This document shows positions 7,011 through 14,070 of a stretch of DNA of 19,115 bases, in pieces. Source of the DNA: Clostridia bacterium (lineage in GTDB: Bacteria > Bacillota > Clostridia > Oscillospirales > CAG-272). How positions within the stretch are numbered: position 1 is the first letter of the stretch; the number at the start of each line of letters is the position of its first letter. The stretch spans positions 1 through 19,115 of the forward strand of contig JAFTMF010000094.1 of the NCBI GenBank assembly GCA_017452565.1, read 5' to 3'. A program made the position numbers and the translations under genes. The notes under the pieces are model-generated. The model saw only the letters and a list, made by a program, of their open reading frames with translations, was not told the DNA's origin and did not search any database.

Positions 7011-7787
7011 ATGGAATCAAAGGTTAAAATACTGATCGCGGACGAGAATGCCGATTTCGTGAATCAATGCAAAAACAAGCTGGCCACCTTCGGCTATCGG
7101 GATTTTGTGGAGGCATCGGGCGGTGATGATGCCCTGACGAAAATCGCAAACGAGCGTCCCGACATCGTGCTCATCGATATATGGCTGCCGAAACTGGACT
7201 GCATTCAGGTAATGCGGGGCGTGCGGTCGATGGGAATGGGGGAGGCGGCACCTTCCTTCATCGTTCTGTCTATTGCCAACAATCAGAATATGTTCTACGA
7301 GGCCACCGAGGCAGGCGCGGAATACTGTATGCTGAAGCCGCTGGACTACAATAGTCTGTCCGAGCGGATTATGCGGTTGATGGCCAAGCGGAGCGACAAG
7401 TTAAACCGTAAAACTACGGCGCCCACTATTGGCAGCGATATGGAATCGCAGGTGACCAAAGTGATTCATCAAATCGGCGTGCCGGCACACATCAAGGGCT
7501 ATCAATATCTGCGGACGGCCATTCTGATGACCATCGAGGACAACGACGTAATCAATTCGGTGACTAAGATTCTCTATCCGTCTGTTGCCAAGCGGTATCA
7601 GACCACCTCATCCCGTGTAGAGCGTGCCATTCGACACGCCATCGAAGTTGCGTGGGATCGAGGCGATATCGACACCCTCAACGCTTATTTCGGCTACACC
7701 ATCCAGAACAGCCGCGGCAAGCCTACCAATTCGGAGTTCATTGCCATGATTGCGGATAATCTGCGGCTGAGTAATAAATTTAACTAA
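7011..7787 (+). CDS. spo0A: Sporulation master response regulator Spo0A
   Basis: Spo0A is the phosphorylated DNA-binding regulator that commits cells to sporulation. The 258-aa protein has an N-terminal receiver domain (about 4-122) with acidic pair Asp11-Glu12, phospho-acceptor Asp56 in LIDIWLP, Ser87 as the switch residue and Lys109 in LKPLD. A linker of about 25 residues leads to the Spo0A-specific C-terminal domain: HQIGVPAHIKGYQYLRTAI, a helix-turn-helix whose recognition helix includes SRVERAIRHAIEVAW, and the terminal GKPTNSEFIAMIADNLRL. These C-terminal motifs are diagnostic. The ATG at 7011 has AGGAGTGAT (6995-7003) at ideal spacing; an in-frame ATG at 6972 has no ribosome site and overlaps the promoter. 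It stands alone between its promoter and a bidirectional terminator. In Bacillus and many clostridia spo0A follows spoIVB; that gene is not upstream here. Confidence 0.97.
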   Translation: MESKVKILIADENADFVNQCKNKLATFGYRDFVEASGGDDALTKIANERPDIVLIDIWLPKLDCIQVMRGVRSMGMGEAAPSFIVLSIANNQNMFYEATEAGAEYCMLKPLDYNSLSERIMRLMAKRSDKLNRKTTAPTIGSDMESQVTKVIHQIGVPAHIKGYQYLRTAILMTIEDNDVINSVTKILYPSVAKRYQTTSSRVERAIRHAIEVAWDRGDIDTLNAYFGYTIQNSRGKPTNSEFIAMIADNLRLSNKFN

Positions 7788-7806
7788 TAATAATCGGAAG
7801 TATAAA

Positions 7807-7843
7807 AGCGAGGCACATCTGCATAGAATCGATGTGCCTCGCT
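7807..7843. terminator. Bidirectional terminator between spo0A and the leftward lipoprotein gene
   Basis: AGCGAGGCACATC (7807-7819) pairs over 13 bp with GATGTGCCTCGCT (7831-7843) around an 11-nt loop. On the minus strand the stem is followed by TTTATA, so it should serve the leftward gene at least as well as spo0A. Confidence 0.85.
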
Positions 7844-7868
7844 AATTGTATATTGAGTGGATAAGTGC

Positions 7869-8363
7869 TTACTCTACCTCAACAGCCTGCGCCCACAGAT
7901 AGAAGGTGTCTTCCAGCATAGATGCATTATTGACGTTGCAAGCAAACTGGACGAAGTAGAATGCATCGGAGCCTTTGTAGAAGTAGAAATATGCCCGGGT
8001 ATCGCCCTCTTCGATGGTGTAGTAGGGAATACCGTCCTGCTTCTTCACTTCCACATTGGTGAGCTTGTTGCTCTTTTGAACGGTTTGGACGTATTCATCA
8101 AGCGTCAGATCGCCAAAGCCTTCCTGCACGGTGAATTTTTCCTTCATCACCACTACTGCGCAAAAATCGGAGACGTAATAAGCGTCCACGCCGTCCTGCT
8201 TCTCTTCTTTGAAGCGATCGGTGAGCAGAAGGGTGATGCCATCGCCCTCAAAGGTCTTAGACTCGCCAATGGTGTCGGAGTCGGGGAGCATCATCACGCC
8301 AAAGCATCCGCTGAGAAGCAGTGAAAGGGTGAGGAGTATGGGGAGTACGAACAGTTTTTTCAT
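7869..8363 (-). CDS. Small secreted lipoprotein of unknown function
   Basis: This 164-aa protein has a lipoprotein signal: Met-Lys-Lys, a hydrophobic core, and lipobox LLSGC with the lipidated Cys at residue 20. It should be anchored on the outer face of the membrane. The mature part alternates beta strands and charged turns (GITLLLTDRFKEEKQDGVDAYY, DFCAVVVMKEKF, YYTIEEGDTRAYFYFYKGSDAFYFVQF). This resembles small lipoproteins that fold like PsbP/Mog1-type beta sheets, but I do not recognise a named family. The start at 8363 is preferred over an in-frame ATG six codons upstream because AGGAGG (8369-8374 on the complement) is well placed. A consensus promoter lies immediately upstream and a terminator downstream, so it is monocistronic and probably well expressed. 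Confidence 0.85.
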   Translation of the reverse strand: MKKLFVLPILLTLSLLLSGCFGVMMLPDSDTIGESKTFEGDGITLLLTDRFKEEKQDGVDAYYVSDFCAVVVMKEKFTVQEGFGDLTLDEYVQTVQKSNKLTNVEVKKQDGIPYYTIEEGDTRAYFYFYKGSDAFYFVQFACNVNNASMLEDTFYLWAQAVEVE

Positions 8364-8400
8364 AATAGCCTCCTGTGTCAAGTAGATTTATATTAACTGA

Positions 8401-8429
8401 ATTATAACATAAACTTATGCTTTTGTCAA
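8401..8429 (-). promoter_or_regulatory. Perfect sigma-A promoter for the 7869-8363 lipoprotein gene
   Basis: Read on the complement: TTGACA (8424-8429), exactly 17 bp, TATAAT (8401-8406). Both hexamers match consensus. The 5' leader is about 30 nt. Confidence 0.88.
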
Positions 8430-8531
8430 TAGAGAGTGTGGATGTATTTGAACGAATTTCGTAAAATGCAAGTGAATATTTAACGGTTCACGGATAAATT
8501 CAGAAAAAAGAAAGGAGTTTTCGAAAAAGGA

Positions 8532-8560
8532 TTGACAAACGGCTGTCGGTTTGATATAAT
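8532..8560 (+). promoter_or_regulatory. Perfect sigma-A promoter of the tRNA-Val gene
   Basis: TTGACA (8532-8537), 17-bp spacer, TATAAT (8555-8560). The predicted start is about 6 nt before the tRNA 5' end. It is divergent from the lipoprotein promoter at 8401-8429. The roughly 100 bp between the two promoters is AT-rich, with only a small ACGAA/TTCGT inverted repeat near 8450. Confidence 0.88.
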
Positions 8561-8572
8561 AATAAATGGTTT

Positions 8573-8649
8573 GGAAGCGTAGCTCAGTTGGTCAGAGCGC
8601 ACGGTTCACATCCGTGAGGTCGCGGGTTCGAGCCCCTCCGTTTCCACCA
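8573..8649 (+). tRNA. tRNA-Val, anticodon CAC
   Basis: The sequence folds as a 77-nt cloverleaf including an encoded CCA. The acceptor GGAAGCG (8573-8579) pairs with CGTTTCC (8639-8645), with one G-U pair. The D stem is GCTC/GAGC. The anticodon stem CACGG/CCGTG encloses loop TTCACAT with anticodon CAC at 8607-8609, which reads the valine codon GUG. The T arm has a canonical TTCGAGC loop, but its stem GCGGG/CCCTC has one C-U mismatch (8623 against 8637). A consensus promoter precedes it and a terminator follows, so it is a single-gene unit. Confidence 0.93.
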
Positions 8650-8656
8650 AAGTAAG

Positions 8657-8691
8657 ATCGGGCTTCGTCCCAATGGGACGGCCCGATTTTT
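8657..8691 (+). terminator. Rho-independent terminator of the tRNA gene
   Basis: ATCGGGC (8657-8663) pairs with GCCCGAT (8681-8687), and CGTCCC (8666-8671) with GGGACG (8675-8680). There is a TT bulge and an AAT loop, and the stem is followed by a T-run. Confidence 0.9.
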
Positions 8692-8711
8692 CTATCTGAT
8701 TGGAGTACCCT

Positions 8712-9200
8712 ATGAAAAAAATAACACGTCTGCTTTTGTGGATTCTACTCATCCTGTATAGCTACGTCGTGCTGGATTTGCTGCTTTGGGGCAGAGGGGT
8801 GATTACCGATGCATCTGCTTGGGAGCATATTACCACCACTTCGAATCTGATCCCATTCAAAACCATTGTGCATCAGATGGGGCAGTATTTCAGCGGAGAG
8901 AACCGCGGATTTGCCCTTCGCAATTTGGGCGGCAACTTCTTTCTCCTCTTTCCCATCGGCTTTTTGCTTCCTTATCTTATTCCGAAGATCAATCGGCTAT
9001 GGAAGATTGCGCTGGGAATGACCGCTTTCATCGTGATTGCGGAGCTGTTGCAGGGCCTACTTTGCATCGGCTTCTTTGATATCGACGATCTTCTCTTCAA
9101 CGTCCTCGGCGGCGTGTGCGGATTTTGCTTGCTGCGTCTGTTTCAGTGGTTTTGCCGCCTGCTGACGAGCAAGCGATCTACCGGAAGATCCAACCGTTGA
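8712..9200 (+). CDS. VanZ-like family membrane protein
   Basis: VanZ-like proteins are small polytopic membrane proteins; the founding member raises teicoplanin resistance by an unknown mechanism, but most relatives are not resistance genes. The 162-aa product has about four predicted membrane helices (4-26, 74-91, 98-118, 128-148). It carries the family's conserved points: SNLIPFKTI at 44-52, NLGGNFFLLFPIGFLLP at 71-87, E111 with Q114 in the third helix, and FDIDDLLFNVLGG at 122-134. The ATG at 8712 has TTGGAG (8700-8705) upstream. Transcription seems to rely on readthrough of the tRNA terminator or a promoter I cannot see, since only about 20 bases separate them. trmO follows after 29 bp and is probably co-transcribed. 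Confidence 0.88.
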   Translation: MKKITRLLLWILLILYSYVVLDLLLWGRGVITDASAWEHITTTSNLIPFKTIVHQMGQYFSGENRGFALRNLGGNFFLLFPIGFLLPYLIPKINRLWKIALGMTAFIVIAELLQGLLCIGFFDIDDLLFNVLGGVCGFCLLRLFQWFCRLLTSKRSTGRSNR

Positions 9201-9229
9201 CACCATCCATAGAATCTATTGGAGGTAGT

Positions 9230-9922
9230 ATGGAAACTACACCTATGCGGATCATCGCCCGCATTCACAGCGATTTTTCATCCAAATTCGGCATTCCACG
9301 TCAAAGCGGACTTGTAGACTCGCTACGTGCTACCGTTGTGTTCGAACCCGAGTTCCGCTCGCCCGAAGCGTTTCGAGGTATCGAGGGATATTCCCATCTT
9401 TGGCTGATTTGGCAGTTTTCCGAATGTATCAGCGAGGAGGGGAGCTGGTCGCCTACCGTTCGCCCGCCTCGGCTGGGCGGCAATAAACGGGTGGGCGTTT
9501 TCGCAACCCGTGCACCCTATCGTCCCAATCCTATCGGACTATCCTCGGTGAAGTTAGAGGAAGTCCGTCTCCACACTCCGGACGGCCCCGTGCTGGTGGT
9601 ATCGGGTGCGGATTTGATGGATGGTACGCCTATTTACGATATCAAGCCCTATCTCGCCTACGTGGACTCCCATCCCGATGCGCGGGACGGTTTTGCGCTG
9701 GCACAAAAAGAAGGCGTGCTGACGGTGAACTGTCCCGATTCGCTGCTGGCCTGCCTGCCTGAGAGCAAACGGCAGTCCTTACTGGACGTGCTGGCGCAAG
9801 ACCCTCGCCCACAGTATCAGAATGACCCCGATCGGATTTATCAGTTCGAATTTGCCGGTGCTCACGTGGAATTTTCGGTAGTGGGAGATCTGCTGACCGT
9901 ACGGACGATTACCGCCGGATAG
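9230..9922 (+). CDS. trmO: tRNA (t6A37) N6-methyltransferase TrmO
   Basis: TrmO (formerly TsaA/YaeB) uses S-adenosylmethionine to methylate t6A at position 37 of threonine tRNA, giving m6t6A. The 230-aa protein has a beta-barrel methyltransferase domain: ARIHSDFSSKFGIPRQSG near the N-terminus, GIEGYSHLWLIWQF, the highly conserved RPPRLGG followed by RVGVFATRAPYRPNPIGLSSV, and GADLMDGTPIYDIKPYL. A C-terminal domain of about 70 residues (PDSLLACLPE..., DPRPQYQNDPDRIYQFEFAG) is as in longer bacterial TrmO. The ATG at 9230 is preceded by GGAGG (9221-9225); the frame is open further upstream, but only over the end of the VanZ-like gene. It is probably in an operon with that gene. Confidence 0.93.
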   Translation: METTPMRIIARIHSDFSSKFGIPRQSGLVDSLRATVVFEPEFRSPEAFRGIEGYSHLWLIWQFSECISEEGSWSPTVRPPRLGGNKRVGVFATRAPYRPNPIGLSSVKLEEVRLHTPDGPVLVVSGADLMDGTPIYDIKPYLAYVDSHPDARDGFALAQKEGVLTVNCPDSLLACLPESKRQSLLDVLAQDPRPQYQNDPDRIYQFEFAGAHVEFSVVGDLLTVRTITAG

Positions 9923-9959
9923 ATAGTATTTTGAATGATAGAAATAATCGAATAATCTA

Positions 9960-9988
9960 TTGACATTATCGCTCATTTGTGTTATAAT
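9960..9988 (+). promoter_or_regulatory. Perfect sigma-A promoter of the LRR lipoprotein gene
   Basis: TTGACA (9960-9965), 17-bp spacer, TATAAT (9983-9988). It overlaps a perfect inverted repeat (9970-10005), described separately. Confidence 0.87.
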
Positions 9989-10005
9989 AATAGCACAAAT
10001 GAGCG
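9970..10005. promoter_or_regulatory. Perfect 12-bp inverted repeat over the promoter: candidate operator
   Basis: CGCTCATTTGTG (9970-9981) is exactly mirrored by CACAAATGAGCG (9994-10005), with the -10 box in the 12-bp gap. The left arm lies in the promoter spacer and the right arm covers the expected transcription start. No T-run follows, so it is unlikely to terminate trmO. A repressor occupying both arms would block the promoter; the cognate regulator is not in the window. Confidence 0.7.
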
Positions 10006-10043
10006 GTTTGCTTGTTTAGAGTCCCATCCATAAGGAGAACGAT

Positions 10044-11951
10044 ATGAAAAAACGATTGCTATGGATCACCGTGCTGGCGTTGTTTGCGATACTGCTTTGC
10101 GGTTGTCAAAACAAATCAAAAGTGAACTTGTCCGAAACCGAAGAAAAGAAAGATAATGATTATATCTATTTATATGACGAAAAGGATGTAAGTCCTGTCT
10201 CCGATTTCCAATTCAAGGAGGAGAAGGATGGCGGTGTGACGGTGATCCGTTACAAAGGCAAGGACACCAAAGTCGTGATTCCCGAAACGTATAACGGTAA
10301 AAAGGTAACCGAGATTGGCGGCGGAGCCTTTTATAGAACTACTGCAGAGTCGGTAGTGCTGTCCAGATACATCAAAAAAGTTGGTGGGCAGGCATTCTAC
10401 GGAAGCGAATCTCTGAAAAGTATTACCTTCTCCCCGAATCTGGAAATCATCGAGTACGAAGCATTTACCAAATGTACCGCGCTGAAAGAAGCGTCTTTGC
10501 CCGGTTCGCTGAAAGAAATCGGCTATATGTCCTTTAACGGTTGCACGTCGCTGAAATATATCTTCATTCCCAAATCTATTACCGTTTGGGAGTCTGGCTG
10601 TACCTTCTATCAATCCGGTCTGGAAAAGATCGATCTGGAGGAAGGCATTACCGAGCTTGGCTATATGGCATTTGCGGCAACGCAGATCAAATCCATTTCC
10701 ATTCCCGGCAGTCTGAAAACCGTGCCGGACGGTCTCGTTGCCCGTTGCGATAAGCTGGAGAAGATCACCATTGGCGAGGGCGTGGAAACGATCGGAAACG
10801 GTGCGTTTATCAAAACTGCTATTACCGAGTTGATAATTCCCGCATCGGTCAAGAAGATAAACGACTCGGCTATCTATGCCAATGAAAAATTGGAGAAGGT
10901 CACATTCTTGGGCGATGCACCCGAGCAGTTCGTGGATGACGAATTCAATTTTGAAACTGCGCAGGGCGGCGGCAACTATACCGTGTACTATCAAAAAAAT
11001 GCCAAGGGCTTTACAACGCCTCGCTGGAACGGATATTTGGCGGCACCGGTAGGCAGCAAACCTCAACCGCAGGTGGAGGGCGACTTCGAGTATGTCATCA
11101 ATGCAGACGGCACCGTTACCATTGCGTACTATCGGGGCTCTGCTACCGAAGTGGTGATCCCCGGTCAGATAGGCGGAAAGAAGGTTACGGCGATTGGAAA
11201 AAATGCATTTGCCTATAATGAAACCGTTGCTTCGGTGAAGCTCCCCGACACTTTGACCGAGATTGGATATGGTGCGTTCTCGCTGTGCTATGATCTTTCT
11301 ACTGTAAATCTGCCGGAGGGTCTGAAATCTATCGGAGAGTATGCCTTTAATATGTGTAGTCTCACGGCCATCAGTTTCCCTGCATCGCTGACCAAGGTAG
11401 GCGCGAATGCGTTTTCAAACTGTCAGGAAATCACATATCTTCGCATTCCTGCTACCCTTACCGATATTGGTGAGTACGCTTTTTCGGGGATCGGCTATAC
11501 CAACAAGGGCTGGTCTAAGGGCGAGTTTGAACTGGTACTGGACGAGGGCATCGAAGTGATTGGCAAATGGTTCTTTGCAACTACTATGGAAAGCGTGGTA
11601 CTGCCATCCACCGTAAAGCGGCTGGAAGAAGGAGCTTTTTCGGGTTGCGATTATCTCACCTCAATCACGCTGAACGAGGGATTGGTTTCCATCGGCGATC
11701 TGGCGTTCGAGGGATGTAGCAGTCTTACTGAGATCGTGATCCCCTCCACCGTTACGGAGGTGAGCGTGCTCAGCTTCCATCAGTGCCCTAAATTGAAAGC
11801 CGTAAAGTTTGAAGGCAACGCTCCCGCATCCTTCTGGAAGAAGCATCCCGAAGGAGATGACGTGCGTCCTGCCTACGACGTTTATCGCCATCAGGAGGCC
11901 ACCGGATTTCATTCCGATGATTTTGATTGGTTCGATATTCAGATTTGGTAA
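10044..11951 (+). CDS. BspA-type leucine-rich-repeat lipoprotein with two tandem modules
   Basis: This 635-aa surface protein begins with a lipoprotein signal (lipobox LCGC, lipidated Cys21). A short acidic linker (22-53) leads to two similar modules. Module 1 (about 54-330) opens with DFQFKEEKDGGVTVIRYKG and module 2 (about 347-635) with DFEYVINADGTVTIAYYRG. Each continues VVIP..GKKVT.IG..AF and then several roughly 23-residue LRR_5/BspA repeats of the pattern AF..C.SL..I..P..L..IG. Each module closes with a F.G.AP..F element and a Y.VY......GF segment. Such proteins bind host or matrix partners in other bacteria; the ligand here is unknown. The ATG at 10044 has AAGGAGA (10032-10038). The gene is monocistronic, between its promoter and a terminator. 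Confidence 0.92.
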   Translation: MKKRLLWITVLALFAILLCGCQNKSKVNLSETEEKKDNDYIYLYDEKDVSPVSDFQFKEEKDGGVTVIRYKGKDTKVVIPETYNGKKVTEIGGGAFYRTTAESVVLSRYIKKVGGQAFYGSESLKSITFSPNLEIIEYEAFTKCTALKEASLPGSLKEIGYMSFNGCTSLKYIFIPKSITVWESGCTFYQSGLEKIDLEEGITELGYMAFAATQIKSISIPGSLKTVPDGLVARCDKLEKITIGEGVETIGNGAFIKTAITELIIPASVKKINDSAIYANEKLEKVTFLGDAPEQFVDDEFNFETAQGGGNYTVYYQKNAKGFTTPRWNGYLAAPVGSKPQPQVEGDFEYVINADGTVTIAYYRGSATEVVIPGQIGGKKVTAIGKNAFAYNETVASVKLPDTLTEIGYGAFSLCYDLSTVNLPEGLKSIGEYAFNMCSLTAISFPASLTKVGANAFSNCQEITYLRIPATLTDIGEYAFSGIGYTNKGWSKGEFELVLDEGIEVIGKWFFATTMESVVLPSTVKRLEEGAFSGCDYLTSITLNEGLVSIGDLAFEGCSSLTEIVIPSTVTEVSVLSFHQCPKLKAVKFEGNAPASFWKKHPEGDDVRPAYDVYRHQEATGFHSDDFDWFDIQIW

Positions 11952-11964
11952 TATTATAACAGAT

Positions 11965-11997
11965 GCTCCCCGATGTTTTTGCATCGGGGAGCTTTTT
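11965..11997 (+). terminator. Rho-independent terminator after the LRR lipoprotein gene
   Basis: GCTCCCCGATG (11965-11975) pairs over 11 bp with CATCGGGGAGC (11982-11992), followed by TTTTT (11993-11997). Confidence 0.93.
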
Positions 11998-12073
11998 GAT
12001 GGTGCTCTCGTGCATATCTCTTTCTCCTTTGGGCAACAATGGTGTTGAAACAGTTCTACATTTGGGAGGATTT

Positions 12074-12331
12074 ATGAAAACCTTTGAATATACCGTTACC
12101 GATCCGCTGGGAATCCACGCCCGTCCTGCGGGGATGATCGCTACCGAAGCCAAGAAGTTTACCTCGAAAATCACGATTTCCAAAGGGGACAAGTCGGCAG
12201 ATGCCTCGCGGCTGTTTGCATTGATGGGGCTCTCCGTCAAGGAGGGAGACACCCTCACCGTCACCTGCACCGGCGAGGACGAGGAAGCGGCAGTTGATGC
12301 AATTCGCAAATTGCTGGAAAAGATTCTCTGA
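12074..12331 (+). CDS. ptsH: HPr family phosphocarrier protein lacking the regulatory Ser46
   Basis: HPr carries phosphate from Enzyme I to sugar-specific PTS enzymes II in the cytoplasm. The 85-aa protein has the full active-site signature GIHARPAG, with phospho-acceptor His15 and Arg17. Aligned without gaps to Bacillus HPr (VNLKSIMGVMSLG against ADASRLFALMGLS), the position of the HPr-kinase target Ser46 is Arg46, preceded by Ser45. The ATG at 12074 has GGGAGGA (12064-12070). The stop is 8 bp before ptsI. No clear promoter is visible between the upstream terminator and this gene; the candidate hexamers between 11998 and 12060 are poor. It is most likely the general HPr since ptsI is adjacent, but the kinase-dependent branch of catabolite control should not act through it. 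Confidence 0.9.
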   Translation: MKTFEYTVTDPLGIHARPAGMIATEAKKFTSKITISKGDKSADASRLFALMGLSVKEGDTLTVTCTGEDEEAAVDAIRKLLEKIL

Positions 12332-12339
12332 GGGCGGTT

Positions 12340-14016
12340 ATGGAAATGGAGAAAATGACAACCCTGCGGGGCAAGCCGGTGATGGAGGGCATCGCCATTG
12401 GAATATTGCGCTTTATGGACGCACAGGATACCGGCGTTGCTTCGGACGAACACGAACCGTCCGCACCGGCCGTGCTGAAGGAGCGGTTTGTTCAGCTTCG
12501 GGATAAGGTGGCAGAGGAATATCTGGCGCTGGCAGAGCGTGCCAAAGGAGAAGTGGGCAGTGCGGAGGCGGACATCTTTTCCACCCACGCTATGATGGTG
12601 CAGGACGGCGACTTGGAGGATGCTGTTTTTGCCGGAATTGATGCAGGACAGAGCCTTACCGATGCCATCCGCAGTGCAGGCGAAGGGATTGCCGCAATGC
12701 TTGCCGAGATGGAGGATGAATATCTGCAAGCCCGAGCAGCCGATGCCCGCGAAGTGTGCGCCCGATTGGTGGCTGTGCTAAGGGGTGGCAGTGTGGACAG
12801 TTTGCAGTTCGATGTCCCTACCGTGTTGGCGGCTGTAGACGTAACTCCGGCAGAGCTACTCCAAGCCGATCGGACGAAGCTGATGGGCTTCTTCACCGCA
12901 CAAGGTGCCACCGGCTCCCACACGTCGATTTTGGCAAGGAGTTTGTCGCTCCCTTCGGCGGTGGCGGTGGGAACGCTGCCCCCTCAATCATTGGAGGGGG
13001 AGACGGTAATTTTGGACGGCTTTACCGGCGAGATCATCCTCTCTCCTGATGAAGATACCCTTGCCGCTTACCGAGATAAGCAAGCATCGGTGCACGCTCG
13101 CCGAAAAGAAGAGGAGTCCTACCGTGGACTTCCCAACCGAACGGCAGACGGCTACGAGGTGCAGGTACTGTGCAATATCGGACGAGGTGAGGAGGCTGCA
13201 GCGGTTCTGCAAAACGACGGCGGCGGGGTTGGGCTCTTCCGAAGCGAGTTTTTGTATCTGGAATCCACCGATTTCCCCTCCGAAGAGACGCAATATCGGG
13301 TGTATTGCCGTCTGCTTCAGGAAATGGATGGCAGGCCGGTGATTATTCGCACGATGGACGTGGGAGCAGACAAGCAGGTAGGCTATTTTGGCATCGGCAG
13401 GGAAGAGAATCCGGCGCTGGGCTACCGCTCCATCCGCATTTGTATGGATCGTCCCGAGATACTCCGCACGCAGCTGCGTGCACTGTATCGGGCATCGGCG
13501 TTTGGGAAACTGTCGATATTGGTGCCGATGATTGTTTCGGTCAGCGAACTGTTGTGGGTGCGATCCCAGGAACAGACGGTTCGGGAGGAGCTGCGGCGGG
13601 AAGGAATTCCTTTCGATCCCGGTGTCAAGCTGGGGATTATGATCGAAACGCCTGCTGCGGTGATGATCTCCGATCTGCTGGCGGAGCGTGCCGACTTCTT
13701 CTCTATCGGTACCAACGATCTGACCCAATATTCGCTGGCGGTGGATCGGCAGAATCCGATGATCGAGCGTCTCTACGATCCGCATCATACGGCGATTTTG
13801 CGAATGATTGCGTTGGTGGCACAAAACGCCCATAAAGCAGGCAAAACGGTAAGCGTTTGCGGAGAATTGGCAAGAGATACCGCGCTGACTCCCTTTCTGC
13901 TGGCGGCAGGCGTGGATAGCCTGTCGGTGTCGCCTCCTTACGTTCTTCGCCTGCGCAGAGCGATCCGCAATGCCAACAGAAGCGAAGTGAATTTGAACGA
14001 GTATCTGCAAACTTGA
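12340..14016 (+). CDS. ptsI: PTS Enzyme I, phosphoenolpyruvate-protein phosphotransferase
   Basis: Enzyme I transfers phosphate from phosphoenolpyruvate to HPr, starting the sugar PTS. In the 558-aa protein the N-terminal domain (about 8-145) includes the HPr-binding helices (AEADIFSTHAMMVQD). The swivelling phosphohistidine domain has the acceptor His194 in GATGSHTSILARS. The C-terminal PEP-binding barrel has GLFRSEFLY (Arg301), TMDVGADK, NPALGYRSIR, IMIETPAA, SIGTNDLTQY and the catalytic Cys507 in SVCGELA. Two ATGs lie at 12340 and 12346; the first is used here, with a weak GAGGG upstream suggesting coupling to ptsH. The length is slightly below the usual 570-575. No enzyme II genes are in the window, so the transported sugars are not known. 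Confidence 0.95.
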   Translation: MEMEKMTTLRGKPVMEGIAIGILRFMDAQDTGVASDEHEPSAPAVLKERFVQLRDKVAEEYLALAERAKGEVGSAEADIFSTHAMMVQDGDLEDAVFAGIDAGQSLTDAIRSAGEGIAAMLAEMEDEYLQARAADAREVCARLVAVLRGGSVDSLQFDVPTVLAAVDVTPAELLQADRTKLMGFFTAQGATGSHTSILARSLSLPSAVAVGTLPPQSLEGETVILDGFTGEIILSPDEDTLAAYRDKQASVHARRKEEESYRGLPNRTADGYEVQVLCNIGRGEEAAAVLQNDGGGVGLFRSEFLYLESTDFPSEETQYRVYCRLLQEMDGRPVIIRTMDVGADKQVGYFGIGREENPALGYRSIRICMDRPEILRTQLRALYRASAFGKLSILVPMIVSVSELLWVRSQEQTVREELRREGIPFDPGVKLGIMIETPAAVMISDLLAERADFFSIGTNDLTQYSLAVDRQNPMIERLYDPHHTAILRMIALVAQNAHKAGKTVSVCGELARDTALTPFLLAAGVDSLSVSPPYVLRLRRAIRNANRSEVNLNEYLQT

Positions 14017-14041
14017 CAGAAATCGGCAGATGTGGTATACT
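14013..14041 (+). promoter_or_regulatory. Sigma-A promoter of the sulfatase gene, overlapping the ptsI stop codon
   Basis: TTGACA (14013-14018), 17-bp spacer, TATACT (14036-14041). Transcription would start near 14048, which rules out the in-frame GTG at 14032 as a start and supports the ATG at 14071. Confidence 0.82.
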
Positions 14042-14070
14042 GTAGAAAATACCGAGAAACGGAGTTTTCT

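Noticed and set aside
7629..7635. TTCGACA, matching a Spo0A box
   Set aside because: It lies inside the spo0A coding sequence at a conserved protein motif (AIRHAIE), far from any promoter. A 7-mer match by chance is expected in a window of this size.
8712..9200. VanZ-like gene as a glycopeptide resistance determinant
   Set aside because: There are no vanHAX, vanRS or vanY genes nearby. VanZ-like proteins are widespread in Firmicutes without resistance.
8573..9922. tRNA gene as an integration site for a mobile element
   Set aside because: Downstream genes are housekeeping-like, there is no integrase, and I saw no repeat of the tRNA 3' end within the window.
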